DNA of 64,000 bases from Acanthochromis polyacanthus. Taxonomy: Eukaryota > Chordata > Actinopteri > Pomacentridae. The DNA lies in the NCBI RefSeq assembly GCF_021347895.1, contig NC_067124.1:13630521-13694520 (forward strand), read 5' to 3'. Under the pieces are notes generated by a model. That model had not been told where the DNA came from. It worked only from the letters and a program-made list of their open reading frames with translations, and did no database searches. The translations under genes were made by a program, and so were the position numbers. Shown in pieces: positions 30,077 to 42,560 of the stretch. Within the stretch, counting starts at the first letter, position 1; every line of letters begins with the position of its first letter.

Positions 30077-31333
30077 ATGTCGGAGCAAATGAGAATCATG
30101 AGGTCGAAGGAACTGCCCAAGGAGCACAGAGACAGAATTGTGGCAAGGCACAGATCTGGCCAAGGTTACAAAAGAATTTCTGCAGCACTCAAGGTTCCTC
30201 AGAGCACAGTGGCCTTCATAATCCTCAAATGGAAGAAGTTTGGGACGCCCACAACTCTTCCTAGACCTGGCCGTCCAGCCAAACTGAGCAATGGTGGGAG
30301 AAGAGCCTTGGTGAGAGAGGTAAAGAAGAACCCAAAGATCATTGTGGCTGAGCTCCAGAGATGCAGTCGGGAGATAGGAGAAAGTTCCACAAAGTCAACT
30401 ACAGTTGTGCTCATAAGTTTACATACCCTGGCAGAATTTGTAAGATGTGCTCCATTCTTTAATGAAAACATGAATGATCAGAGCAAATACAATTGCACGA
30501 CAATAAATAGCTTTGTCTGAACACCAGCCATAAATGAAAGAAAAATGTTTGCTAAAAAATAAAGGACAATATTTCACAAATTTGGCCAGGGTATGTAAAC
30601 GTACGAGCACAACTGTATCACTGCAGCCCTCCACCAGTCGGGGCTTTATGGCAGAGTGGCCCGACGGAAGCCTCTCCTCAGTGCAAGACACATGAAAGCC
30701 CGAATAGAGTTTGCCAAAAAACACATGAAGAACTCCCAGACTATGAAAAATAAGATTCTCTGGTCTGATGGGACCAAGATTGAACTTTTTGGTGTTAATT
30801 CTAAGCGGTATGTGTGGAGAAAAGCAGGCACTGCTCATCACCTGCCCAATACAATCCCTACAGTGAAGCATGGTGGTGGGAGCATCATGTTGTGGGGGTG
30901 TTTTTCAGCTGCAGGGACAGGACGACTGGTTGCAATTGAAGGAAGGATGAATGCGGCCAAGTACAGAGATATCCTGGAGGAAAACCTCTTCCAGAGTGCT
31001 CAAGACCTCAGACTGGGCCGAAGGTTCACCTTTCAACAGGACAATGACCCTAAGCACACAGCTAAAATAACAAAGGAGTGGCTTCAGAACAACTCTGTGA
31101 CCGTTCTTGACTGGCCCAGCCAGAGCCCTGACCTAAACCCAATTGAGCATCTCTGGAGAGACCTCAAAATGGCTGTCCACCAACGTTCACCATCCAACCT
31201 GACAGAACTGGAGAGGATCTGCAAGGAAGAATGGCAGAGGATCCCCAAATCCAGGTGTGAAAAACTTGTTGCATCATTCCCAAGAAGACTCATGGCTGTA
31301 CTAGCTGAAAAGGGTGCTTCTACTCAGTACTGA
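30077..31333 (+). pseudogene. Tc1-family DD34E transposase interrupted by a MITE
   Basis: The ATG at 30077 opens the N-terminal DNA-binding part (SKELPKEHRDRIVARHRSGQ, helix-turn-helix, then PRPGRPAKLS as the GRPR-like hook), which runs open to 30400. A MITE (30402-30615) then interrupts the gene, and reading through it hits TGA at 30518-30520. Coding resumes after the MITE in the same phase (MITE plus TA is 216 bp, 72 codons) and runs to TGA at 31331-31333. The catalytic domain has WSDGTK (first Asp, with Gly where Glu is usual), [12 protein letters not shown] (second Asp) and NPIEHLW (Glu), again 34 residues apart, and ends KGASTQY. No other stop or frameshift is seen. It is inactive because of the insertion. 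Confidence 0.9.
30402..30615. mobile_element. 214-bp Tc1-type MITE inside the transposase gene
   Basis: It is flanked by TA (30400-30401 and 30616-30617). The inverted ends are CAGTTGTGCTCATAAGTTTA and, read inward from the right, CAGTTGTGCTCGTACGTTTA. Both continue into CATACCCTGGC(A/C)(A/G)AATTTGT. It has no coding capacity and belongs to a Tc1-related family different from its host element. Confidence 0.92.
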
Positions 31334-31553
31334 GCACAGGGTCTGAATACTTATGACCATGTGATATTTCAGTTTTTCTTTTTTAATAAATTTGCAAAAA
31401 TTTCTGCATTTATGTTTTTTTTTCTGTCAAGATGGGGTGCTGAGTGTACATTAATGAGAAATAAAATGAACTTTTTTGATTTTGGCAAATGGCTGCAATG
31501 ACACAGAGACTGAAAAATGTCAAGGGGTCTGAATACTTTCTGTACCCACTGTA

Positions 31554-31803
31554 TATATCTTCACCAACTCAAACTGCCACTTAGTCCATCAGATCCTGTG
31601 TGAGGTACTGAAGGTGAGATACTCTGTATCCTTTGGCTTGCTGTTCTTCCTGTGAATATGGACTGAAGAATAGACGTTGTTGGAATAATTGCTACCTAAG
31701 AGTGAAACAAGATTAATAAGGTTTACCTTAAATGTAAAATACAATAAAGGCCAAGAAATTTCCTTCAACTATTCAACTTTGACTAAAATATTAACAAGAT
31801 TAA
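31554..31803. other. Short non-coding gap
   Basis: AT-rich spacer between the Tc1 element and the target duplication of the solo LTR. Confidence 0.4.
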
Positions 31804-31808
31804 GTGAC

Positions 31809-32646
31809 TGTTACAATCCAACCACTAGGATCAGCTGGGTGTAACAAAACTAACCAGATGTAAATGGTTTGGTAAAGCAATTTATAGCTCAGTGACAGAA
31901 GTAACACAAAAGTGGTCAAACAAAGGAAAGCAGGGCTGGTGGATATTGCTAAATCAAAGAACCAAATAAAACCAAACAAAGGCTAACAAAGCGCTTAAAC
32001 TAGCTAACCACAACTAAACAACTAAACTCCTTAGCCAAACCTAAACACAGTAGAAACACCCACCACAAACAACAGAAACTAATATAAACATGTGCTGAGT
32101 GCGCATAATTAACTAAATAAAACTGGTGTTTCAAAACACACATTTTATTACAATTCACAGCATACAAAGACACAAGTCACAAGTAGCTTCTCACCAAATT
32201 AGCGGGCTGCTAACAGGAGCGACAGCCTTCACCGAGACTGGTAACTCCTCAACAAATTAGCAGCCGCTAAACAGAAACTATATTCCGATTAGCCATCCCT
32301 CAGTGGCTACAGAATCTACAGACCACACAGAGTGCACACAAAACACACAGACACAAGAGACACCAGGGCAAACTGGTTACACTAAATCCCAATTGCTGGA
32401 CTTAAAGTTTGGTTGCAGATTTATATCACAGGTGTGGTGATGGTTGGGATCTTGTGGGAGGAGGAATTGTGATGGTGGACCAATCCGACGGGTCAGGAGG
32501 TGTGGTGAATTAGGGGCTCCAGGCCAATCACTCCTGGAGCTCGGTCTTCAGCCAGCTGTAAACAGTACAGTCTCCACAAGCCATTCCAACACACAGAGGC
32601 TCTACAAAGTCCATCACCAACCACATGACCATCAAAGGACGTACCA
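31809..32646 (-). mobile_element. Solo LTR of a retrotransposon, minus strand, 838 bp
   Basis: It is bounded by a 5-bp duplication, gtgac, at 31804-31808 and 32647-32651. On the minus strand it starts TGGTACGTCC and ends GGATTGTAACA, so it has the TG...CA termini of an LTR. In LTR order on that strand there is a TATA-like box (TGATATAAATC, plus-strand about 32418-32428) and a polyadenylation signal AATAAA (plus-strand 32143-32148). These fit a U3-R-U5 arrangement. No internal retroelement genes lie beside it, so it is a solo LTR left by recombination. Whether it came from a Gypsy-type element or an endogenous retrovirus cannot be told from the LTR alone. Confidence 0.75.
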
Positions 32647-32651
32647 GTGAC

Positions 32652-33594
32652 TCAAGGATTTAAAGAACTTTGTGGAAATTCCCAAAATTTCTGCAGTTAA
32701 ATCTACTTACTGGCACCTCTAAAGCTCACTAACATGTTCTATTTTGTTTAATCTGTACAAAAAAATGTAAAAAGGAGAATTTGTGACTTTACTTGAGGGT
32801 TATGTGCAAAATTTCTTTGCCATTACCAGATGCCGGGAAATCAGCATCCACTTAACTCCATTAAGTTACCGGTCCAAGCCAAGAAAAACTAGTTCAATAG
32901 CTACCAAGCACTTGGTTTGTGAAATTCAACATCTATCCCAACAAATGAATGTCTCAGATCCTGCACACCCATCCACCACCCCAACCTCCACATGGCTTCA
33001 CTACATATAAAGCACATAAAGTACTTTTTGCACTTGCACTAAAAGTTGACATCTGACATAAATTCTGAAGTGTGTAATATTCATATCTGAATGCTCTAAA
33101 ACAGAGGTACATGGGGCGTTTTACTGCAGTGTTCCCTAAAGAAAATCTGCTTGAGGATGAAGTGGTTCCAGATCGGATTGGATCATTTGTTGTGAACAAC
33201 ATGTTTTCATGTTTTACCAGGGTGCTCTGTGCATAATACTCATTGTCATAAAAGTAGAAGTGAAGTCAGTAATTGTGAAAGAGTGAAGATAAAGTCAGAT
33301 TTATTCATATTTTTCTTGGTAACCAGCTCCATACACACTCATGCATACACACTCTACCACCCTCCTCCCATCTGTGGCCCATGAAATAAAGGTGCTGATG
33401 AGCAGCTCCTATCAGCAGATGCCATCTTTGCCTTGTCATCAGTGGCTTGCATGGTCACAGAGAAAGGGGCTAGTGGCTTCGCCTTTCAAAGACTTTTTGC
33501 TATCTGCTGCCTCCCCTCAAATTCCTTCCTTCTCCATGTCTTTATGCTACATTTATTACTTGCACTTAGATAATATCCTGTCTGATCGTCAGCG
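32652..33594. other. Non-coding, nothing recognised
   Basis: AT-rich single-copy-looking DNA with no domain or repeat seen. Confidence 0.4.
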
Positions 33595-33621
33595 CCCCCC
33601 CCCCCCCCCCCCCCCCCCCCC
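33595..33621. repeat. (C)27 homopolymer
   Basis: Twenty-seven consecutive C. On the minus strand this is a G27 run able to form G-quadruplex structures. The exact length may carry sequencing error. Confidence 0.9.
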
Positions 33622-36600
33622 AGGTCAAATTGCAGTGACTCTGAAACCACCAGCCTTTGGAATAAACCGAGGTGTTGAAAACTTGACATCACCATCATGA
33701 TCACCATTTTTCCTTATTCACCTGAACTTGCTCTGTTCATAAGAAGCAGAGTGACTTTATTAAATGAATTTGTACAGCGCAGTTGAGCTGTCAGATCATC
33801 CATATTATGGTTAATATTTTGATATTTAGTAATAAGTAGAGATGATGGATTACAGTTGACCAATAATCTATACTCTTTTTGTTAATATAAAAGTTATGCC
33901 AAAATATTTTGGTATCTTTTTAGTATAAAAATTACAATATGGTCACAAAAAACATATGCATCTGATTTTCATCATGCACTTGTCTGCACAGGAATCTGAA
34001 TACATGATTCTCTGCTTTGTCTATCCAAACTGTATTTGTGTCTGAGTCTGGCAAACACCATTTAATCTGGTCTGTGTGGGTGTTTGTGGGGAGTCGGTGT
34101 GTACGAGTCAGATTAAAAGTGTCGGTGTCAGCACGAAGCTGAACACTGTGCCCGTCTGGTCCCAGGACTCCACAGGAAACACATGCTTTCAGAAGACACC
34201 TGGTACCTGTTTCCTCTTCAAATGTCTAAAGAAAAAACAAACACCTGAGTGGGACGGCGGCTGATTTCTCTCTGCTGGTCTCCATGACGTCAAACAGGGC
34301 CTCTGGTCCTCATCGCCCTGCAGAACTGACACTTAAAGAAGGAGAAAGAAGAAAGGAAAAAATGACTATTTTGTCAGTGGATTAAATACTGAACAAGAGC
34401 TCTACAAAGTCATTGTTCACTGGAACAATAGGCTGATTTTGACTCTCAGTGGGTAACTTTTAGTGATGAAGAAATAGAAATTCAGGCTGACAAAACTGCA
34501 ACTCTTAACCTCAGAGAAAAACACTGTGCTCACATAACTCTTCAAATATACTCTGTTAAGTTCAGTGAGGAGTAAAGTGTCTGTCAGTCTGATCAATAGT
34601 GCTGTTTGGGCCTCACAGGCATTCAGATCATTTGTCTTTATCATTGGGCTTTAATTGTTTCCATTTGGACTACATTACAATACATCAATTTTACATTTTT
34701 TTGAGTGGAATCCAGACAATTGATGTCCTGAATAAAAAATAGAGAAATGTATTTAAAAAGCTGCCTGAAGTGTCAAAATGAAAAATAGGGTCTGGTATAA
34801 GTGAGATAGTGTTTCTTAAATCACATCAAGACTCTTCTCAGCAGACAGCAAAGTTCACTAATTACAACATTCGCATTTGTTGCCCATTCTCTCCATCCAT
34901 CGTTTCATCAGTTTTTCTTCATCTGGTTGCATTTCCTATTCAAAGCAGAGCAAGTTGTATTTTAATGAATTTCTATTTCTTGGTGCTGTCACACATGAGT
35001 TTGCCCTGGTTTGCCCTCTAGTCACAGTCAGCGTTACTGTATCTACTCAGTCATTCACTGGTGGCAATAAGTCAATACATATGAGGGTGTCTAGGTTTCC
35101 CTACAGCGATCTTAAGTCTTGTTCCCAGCTTAACACTCTCAATCCCTTGGGGATACCCGCTAAACTGTTGCAGTCGTCTTATGACACTGCTGAAATTACT
35201 CAACAGCATCTCATCTCTGGTGGGAAAGTCATGAATACAACAAAAGTGCATCATCCATTAACTTACAACAGAGTTCATCATGTCAGTGTAAATTTTCTTC
35301 TGGAACAGCAGAGACAGTGAGAGGGACAGAAGGCCACCCATCTCACATGAACACATTCCAAAAAATGGAACCGCAAAGGATTGAAGATATGGTAAAAGTG
35401 TGATGGAGAATTCAAAAGGTTCAATGTGCTCTTTGGTGTGTGTCTTTGAATGTGTGTGTGTGTTTGTGGCCGGAATATGATCTTTTCCAAACCACCAAAG
35501 GACTCAGAGAGGAAACTGTGATTTCATCTTTCAAGGACATACTCTTCCAATTGATTCTACTTAACAGCAATGACAAAATAAACTACTGTAGAAAATTAAT
35601 TACTGAGTGGGTGAGTTGCTAACAGAGAGCCTTTAGTAAAGGGCATGTTACACAAGTTTGAAGCATGCAGTTCATGCTTTCCAGCTGCAAAAAACGTTAA
35701 ATTAAGAGCAGCAGTGTTGTCTTCACCAAGATAGAAGTGGGGTCCTCAATTTCAGAATCAGAGCTGATCATTGCACGGCTGTCAGCTGCAGGGCCTGTGA
35801 CCATGTAGGCGTGACGGCCGCATACACTCCCTGGTGTACCGCACACACACATACGCTCATGTAAGAACACACTGTATCTCCAGTGTCTGTAAAAAGACAC
35901 TTCCTACCACTCACTGCAGAACAAATTTTATAGATTGTGGCTCAGTACTCTAACCTAGAGACATGCTCACAGGTCACACATTTAGAAATAGAGGGTTTAC
36001 TTTCAATATATGGCATGCTCATGCATGACAGCATGAAAGCAGAGACACATTCCCTTCCAAAGGCTCCAAACAGTGAGGGACAAATGAGTTAGCATGGTGG
36101 TCACAACCACAGATGCACTGCTTCCTCTTCGCCTTGCCTTCATCCTGTTCACATGGGGCAGCTTCACCACCCAGGAGGATGACTACCTTGCTCTGAAATT
36201 AATCGCAATCACCTCTATAAACTGCAGATGTAGCTTTTTTTGTGAAAATCCTACTTCCTAATGCTGCACTGCCCCAAGAAGCATAAAAAAGAAACCTTGA
36301 ACTTCCTGATTTTTCTTCAGCTGGATGCGTCATTTACAAAGTTATCTACTTGAAAAAGTACAAACACGCACACACGCTTGTTCACTGGAAACTCTTGGTA
36401 CAAGTCCTCCCCTACTATGAGTAAACATAGTAAACATTTAACATTCGAATACACACTTTAGCTGTCACCATAACTCAAACTGATGACGTAAAAACTGTGC
36501 TAAAATGTAAGACCATGATCACGCAACATTCTGCCACGCAAGCATAAAAGATTCATAGAGAGGTCGAGATAAATTGAACATTATAAATAAATAAATATCA

Positions 36601-37451
36601 ACATTTTCAGATAAATCCTGCACTCAAGGATGATTTCAAGTGTAGCCTTAATTTGAAATAATCTGATCAAAAGTCAGAGGTGACTTTACTGCACTGTTGC
36701 CATTGTGACTTCAAAGGAAAATATGTTTTTCAATGTCAAAACATATAGTATATCATAGAAACTCTCATATAAGACAGACATGAAGCAAATACTTCAATAT
36801 AAAGAAGCTGAAATGAAGTAGTGTCTGATATTTTTGCTAGAAAAAGTACTTTCATGACTAATCCATCAGATTTATTTTCTGTAAGTTGGCTAATTGATGC
36901 ACTGCACTGTTATATCAATAACTCATCTCAGAGTTGTGCAGCAACAGCGTGTAGGCCTGTGCATTTTCTAACCAACGCCACAATGGCAACATGTGTAGGT
37001 GTTCCCAGACCGCAAAGCCCCTCGCGGACAAATCAGATAGGTATAAAAGATATAAAAGTGCACTTCCTGCTGTTTTGTTGCTACCTGGAGGGGGAGCTGT
37101 GTGTGGGGCATTGTCTGCACGTGGGTGCCTTCGCTGCACAGGAGGGAGAGCCGAGGTATACCTGAGGCGTGTGTGCATCTTCCCTTTGATTTGGATGGAT
37201 GCATGTGTTTGTGTGTGTGTGTTAAGTGTGTATGTATGTTTGCGATAGTCTGGGATAGTGGACTGGGCCAGTAAACGGCTGTGAGTAGTAATTAAATACA
37301 ATAAAAACTGCTGGTTCTGCTCTGACGCTGTCTGACAGCAGAAGCCCACCCTGGAGACTAGCATGTTAGCACAATATTAGGGTTAATGTGCTTTTATGGA
37401 GTCAGGGGAGTTCCTGTTTGTGTGCGTGTGCGTGTGTGTGTGTGTCTCTCT

Positions 37452-37454
<3 letters not shown>
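33622..37454. other. Non-coding with scattered conserved-looking blocks
   Basis: No gene recognised. A frame at 34877-35320 is open for 147 codons but has no domain. The segment 36170-36240 (GAAATTAATCGCAATCACC) resembles a conserved enhancer. 36950-37170 contains tandem TATA-like boxes (listed separately). Confidence 0.35.
37042..37058 (+). promoter_or_regulatory. Tandem TATAAAAG boxes, possible promoter
   Basis: TATAAAAG occurs at 37042-37049 and again at 37051-37058, inside a GC-richer block (CCTCGCGGAC upstream, CTACCTGGAGGGGGAGCTG downstream). No convincing gene follows, so the promoter reading is only a suggestion. Confidence 0.25.

Positions 37455-37503
<49 letters not shown>
37421..37503. 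repeat. GT/CT compound microsatellite
   Basis: TGTGCGTGTG start, a CTCTCTCTCT interruption at about 37446-37454, then uninterrupted GT to 37503. Confidence 0.95.
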
Positions 37504-37506
<3 letters not shown>

Positions 37507-37808
37507 AAGAGAAAAGACCTGATTAGATTACTTTTAATTTATTTGATGTGTGTCTTTTTCTTGTTTTAGGGGTTTTTTATACAATTATTTTTTCGATTTT
37601 TGGTCACGAAAATAAAGCGTTTTCTTCTCAAACCAATATGTGTTCGAAAGAGTGATGTATTTGCATTACAAAAACCGTTGTCCACGAAAAAGTCAGACCT
37701 CGTAAACGCTTGGCACTATTTTCTCTCCCTTCATATCACTCTGCGCTGCCTCCAGCTGGCAGTCGCGCAGGTTTCACTTTGTTTACTGCTCGGACAGTTA
37801 ACAACAAC

Positions 37809-38287
37809 ATGTCTGACTACGACAGCGACAATGAATATATTGACTTCAGCATTCAGCCAAGGGGATATCTTTATGAACCCGAATATACTGAAGCCGAAAT
37901 TCATCAGATGGAGTTAGAACGGGCAGAGAGAGAGAGAGAGAGAGAGAGTGGACAGAGAAGTGGATCAAGTTGAAGTTGAAGAGCCACAGCTAGAGCCGTG
38001 AGACACTGGGTGACTGATAAATGGTGGTGTACTTGTTTCAAGTGCGAAATAATGCCGACAGAGGTGGAGTCCTATTGCTGCCACGAATGGGATCTCATCA
38101 TGCCACAGATGCAAGACCTTTCAATTGATGAGGAGGCCAGCTTGCCAGCTTCTGTCTGCATCACACATCATAATGACTTCCCTGCACTCCTGAATGAGGG
38201 TGTGTTGCAGACCTTTTTCCACATTCCTAAAATAAACTGGAAGAAGCGTCCCAGGCCAGCTGGACCCGACGGTCAGTTGTCTTCAGA
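37809..38287 (+). pseudogene. P2X7 C-terminal (ballast) domain-like protein, broken
   Basis: The N-terminal exon starts at the ATG at 37809 (MSDYDSDNEYIDFSIQPRGY, then an acidic YEPEYTEAEIHQMELER stretch running into the GA-array-encoded Arg-Glu repeat). TGA codons at 37971 and 37977 end this frame. They probably arise from length change in the GA array, because an acidic continuation (VEVEEPQLEP) is visible in another frame. From about 38001 to 38287 a cysteine domain is open: WWCTCFKCEIMPTEVESYCC, then CITHHNDF and VLQTFFHI. This matches the WCxCxxC...CC...CIT..xxF pattern of the zinc-binding P2X7 ballast domain (recalled). A GTAAGT donor at 38288 marks the expected exon end. The second half of the domain is missing. 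No channel-forming P2X part is present. Confidence 0.7.
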
Positions 38288-38361
38288 GTAAGTGTTGCCT
38301 CCTCAGTTTTTTGGTTGCATTTTATAACTTTATACTGTACAAGTTATCCACTTCTCTGTCC

Positions 38362-38363
<2 letters not shown>

Positions 38364-38402
<39 letters not shown>
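38364..38402. repeat. (CT)n microsatellite, mirrors (GA)n at 37925-37948
   Basis: The array lies inside the first exon of both arms and differs in length between them. Confidence 0.95.
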
Positions 38403-38404
<2 letters not shown>

Positions 38405-38406
<2 letters not shown>

Positions 38407-38521
38407 ATTCTAACTCCATCTGGTGAATTTCGGCTTCAGTATATTCGGGTTCATAAAGATATCCCCTTGGCTGAATGCTGAAGTCAATATATTCATTGTC
38501 GCTGTCGTAGTCAGACATGTT
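38405..38521 (-). pseudogene. Inverted duplicate of the N-terminal exon
   Basis: On the minus strand an ATG near 38519 encodes the same MSDYDSDNEYIDFSIQPRGY start and the acidic stretch as at 37809, up to the CT array at 38364-38402. It is the mirror copy in the right arm of the fold-back element. Beyond the array there is no further coding sequence. Confidence 0.75.
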
Positions 38522-38878
38522 TTTGTTAACTGTCCGAGCAGTAAACAAAGTGAAACCTGCGCGGCTGCCAGCTGGAGGCAGTGTGGAGTGATATGAAGGG
38601 AGAGAAAATAGTGCCAAGCGTTTACGAGGTCTGACTTTTTCGTGGACAACGGTTTTGTAATGCAAATATATCACTCTTTCGAACACATATTGGTTTGAGA
38701 AGAAAACGCTTTATTTTCGTGACCCCAGCAAACTGGCCGGACTACTTTCATCTGGACCAAAACCGGACCGGATCTCTGCTCACCGGACACTGTCGGGGGT
38801 AAGTCTGTGTGAATGCACAACACTGCTGACGGGGATGCCATACAGATTCATGTCAAAAATCCCGAACTATCCCTTTAA

Positions 38879-39611
38879 TGGTTTGCAGGGAATTTCTGAT
38901 TTACCATGAAACATGTAGTTCACATTACTGATCAGCTGTTTCCACTTCTCTTGCTTTAGTTTTCGCCTTCACACCATGACACATCACCAATCTTAGCTGA
39001 CATGAATGAATAATGCCTAACTGAAAATTATTCCTGATGACTTTGTTTCTTCTTCTTCTTTCTGGTTCTATGACAGTTAGTAGATGTAAAACACTTTCTT
39101 CTGATGACAGGATGCTGCCTACGTTATTTGCTCCAAAGCAGTTTATGGAAACAGGCCTAATTAGCTTTTGTTTTTTTAACCAAAATTATTTTTTGCTAGA
39201 TTCAATGAGCTTGCTTCAAACTTGCTTGAAGCATGACTATAGTGGTAATCAAGGAATAGTAATAGAAATCACTGAAATCACTCAGAACAGTCGTATCTAC
39301 ACCAAGTACATCTGAACAAAATGTGATGCAACTCGAAATAAAAGCCAAAAGCATAAACTCATTGAGGCACTACGGGAAAAATCAGGGGAGTACCAATGTC
39401 ATGTGGATTCATCTGCTGAGGATCATGAATGCCAAAAAAAGAAAGTCAAAATCCAATCCATGTGATAGTTAGGTAGAGATTGGACCAAAGTGGCAACTGA
39501 CCAGCATTTCCATCAAGAGCCATGACTGAAAATCAGAAATGTAAAGATCTTAAAAACAAGTCAAAGAACAATATGAAGTACACAAGTCTCAAATCAGATG
39601 TGTGAGATGGC
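38879..39611. other. Non-coding, nothing recognised
   Basis: No repeat or domain seen. Confidence 0.4.
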
Positions 39612-39621
39612 TGTGTGTGTG

Positions 39622-39657
<36 letters not shown>

Positions 39658-39664
39658 TGTGTGT
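39612..39664. repeat. (TGCG)n/(TG)n tetranucleotide array
   Basis: About ten GTGC/GCGT units flanked by plain GT. An alternating purine-pyrimidine run containing CG, so Z-DNA-prone. Confidence 0.95.
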
Positions 39665-39689
39665 TTGCGTGCATTCTGCTGTGTAATTA

Positions 39690-40095
39690 CCTCCGCCAGG
39701 AGGTTATGTAATCATCGGAGTTTGTTTGTCTGTGTGTCTGTTTGTCTGTTAACAGCATAACTCAAAAAGCTATGGACGGATTTTCACCAAAATTTTACAG
39801 AATGTCCGGAAGAGCAAAAGTAACAATCGATTAGATTTTGGAGGTGATCCGGATCACCGTCTGGATCCAGGATTTTTTTGAAGGACTCTGTACAATTGAG
39901 AGATCTCTCAATTGTACAGAATACAAAATCCTCCAAAATCTAATCGATTGTTACTTTTGCTCTTCCGGACATTCTGTAAAATTTTGGTGAAAATCCGTCC
40001 ATAACTTTTTGAGTTATGCTGTTAACAGACAAACAGACAGACAGACAAACAGATGGCCTGGCAGAGGTCTGTGCTCTCCGAGTGCTTTTCTAGTT
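39690..40095. repeat. Large palindromic copy of a dispersed repeat
   Basis: A left arm (39690-39903) and right arm (39904-40095) are inverted copies of one unit: CTCCGCCAGG, a GTTTGTCTGT run, GTTAACAGCATAACTCAAAA, GGACGGATTTTCACC, GAATGTCCGGAAGAGCAAAA and CAATCGATTAGATTTTGG. The centre is a perfect 30-bp palindrome at 39889-39918 built on TGTACAATTGAGAGA. The left arm has about 40 bp (GATCCGGATCACCGTCTGG region) missing from the right. A more degraded relative is at 1215-1410. Confidence 0.85.
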
Positions 40096-40180
40096 AGACA
40101 TGTGGTCACTAGAGGTGACAAGGAGAGCAGGCCCTGGAATCTCCTCCCCTATGTCCGAGAATAAATCCCAAAAGAAACCC

Positions 40181-42194
<2,014 letters not shown>

Positions 42195-42560
42195 CACTAC
42201 CGTTCGAATGTTTTGGTGTAACTTAGAAATGTCCTTATTTTTGAAAGAAAACCATTTTTTTCAATGAAGTTGACATTAAATTAATCAGAAATCTAGTCTA
42301 GACATTGTTAATGTGGTAAAAGACTATTCTAGCTGGAAACGGCTGATTTTTAATGGAATATCTCCATAGGGGTACAGAGGAACATTTCCAGCAACCATCA
42401 CTCCTGTGTTCTAATGCTACACTGTATTAGCTAATGGTGTTGAAAGGCTGATTGATGATTAGAAAACCCTCATGCAATTATGTTAGCACATGAATAAAAG
42501 TGTGAGTTTTCATGGAAAATATGAAATGGCCTGGGTGACCCCAAACTATTGAACAGTCAT
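42195..42560 (+). mobile_element. Tc1-related MITE, copy 1
   Basis: It starts after TA at 42193-42194 with CACTACCGTTCGAATGTTTT. The right end (GACCCCAAACTATTGAACAG) is a decayed reverse complement. The interior includes CTTAGAAATGTCCTTATTTT, TTCTAGCTGGAAACGGCTGA and GTGAGTTTTCATGGAAAATA. The copy at 59004-59361 has the same blocks in reverse order and orientation. No coding capacity. Confidence 0.88.

Larger units (their letters stand above)
29345..31551 (+). mobile_element. Tc1-like transposon carrying two nested insertions, 2207 bp
   Basis: It is flanked by TA at 29343-29344 and 31552-31553. The ends are CAGTGGGTATGGAAAGTATT on the left and, read inward from the right, CAGTGGGTACAGAAAGTATT. 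The right inverted repeat is 31339-31551. The left arm is 29345-29481 plus 29847-29938, split by a SINE. The transposase gene is split by a MITE at 30402-30615. Removing both insertions gives about 1.6 kb, the normal Tc1 size. The element therefore landed first and was later hit twice. Inner and outer copies of the GTATTCAG motif give the IR/DR layout. Confidence 0.93.
37602..38878. mobile_element. Fold-back element carrying P2X7-ballast-like coding sequence
   Basis: Two arms, 37602-37968 and 38343-38724, are near-perfect reverse complements. They differ mainly in the length of a GA/CT array. Between them lie about 375 bp with half of a P2X7-type cysteine domain. The right side continues outward without a left counterpart (38725-38878) and ends ATCCCGAACTATCCCTTTAA. 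Read on the minus strand, that is TTAAAGGGATAGTTCGGGAT, a terminus I recall from fish transposons that carry P2X7-like genes. The simplest reading is a 5' end plus first exon duplicated in inverted orientation, with the true left terminus lost. I found no target duplication. Confidence 0.75.

Noticed and set aside
34877..35320. 147-codon frame
   Set aside because: No recognisable domain, and a competing frame is open on the opposite strand.
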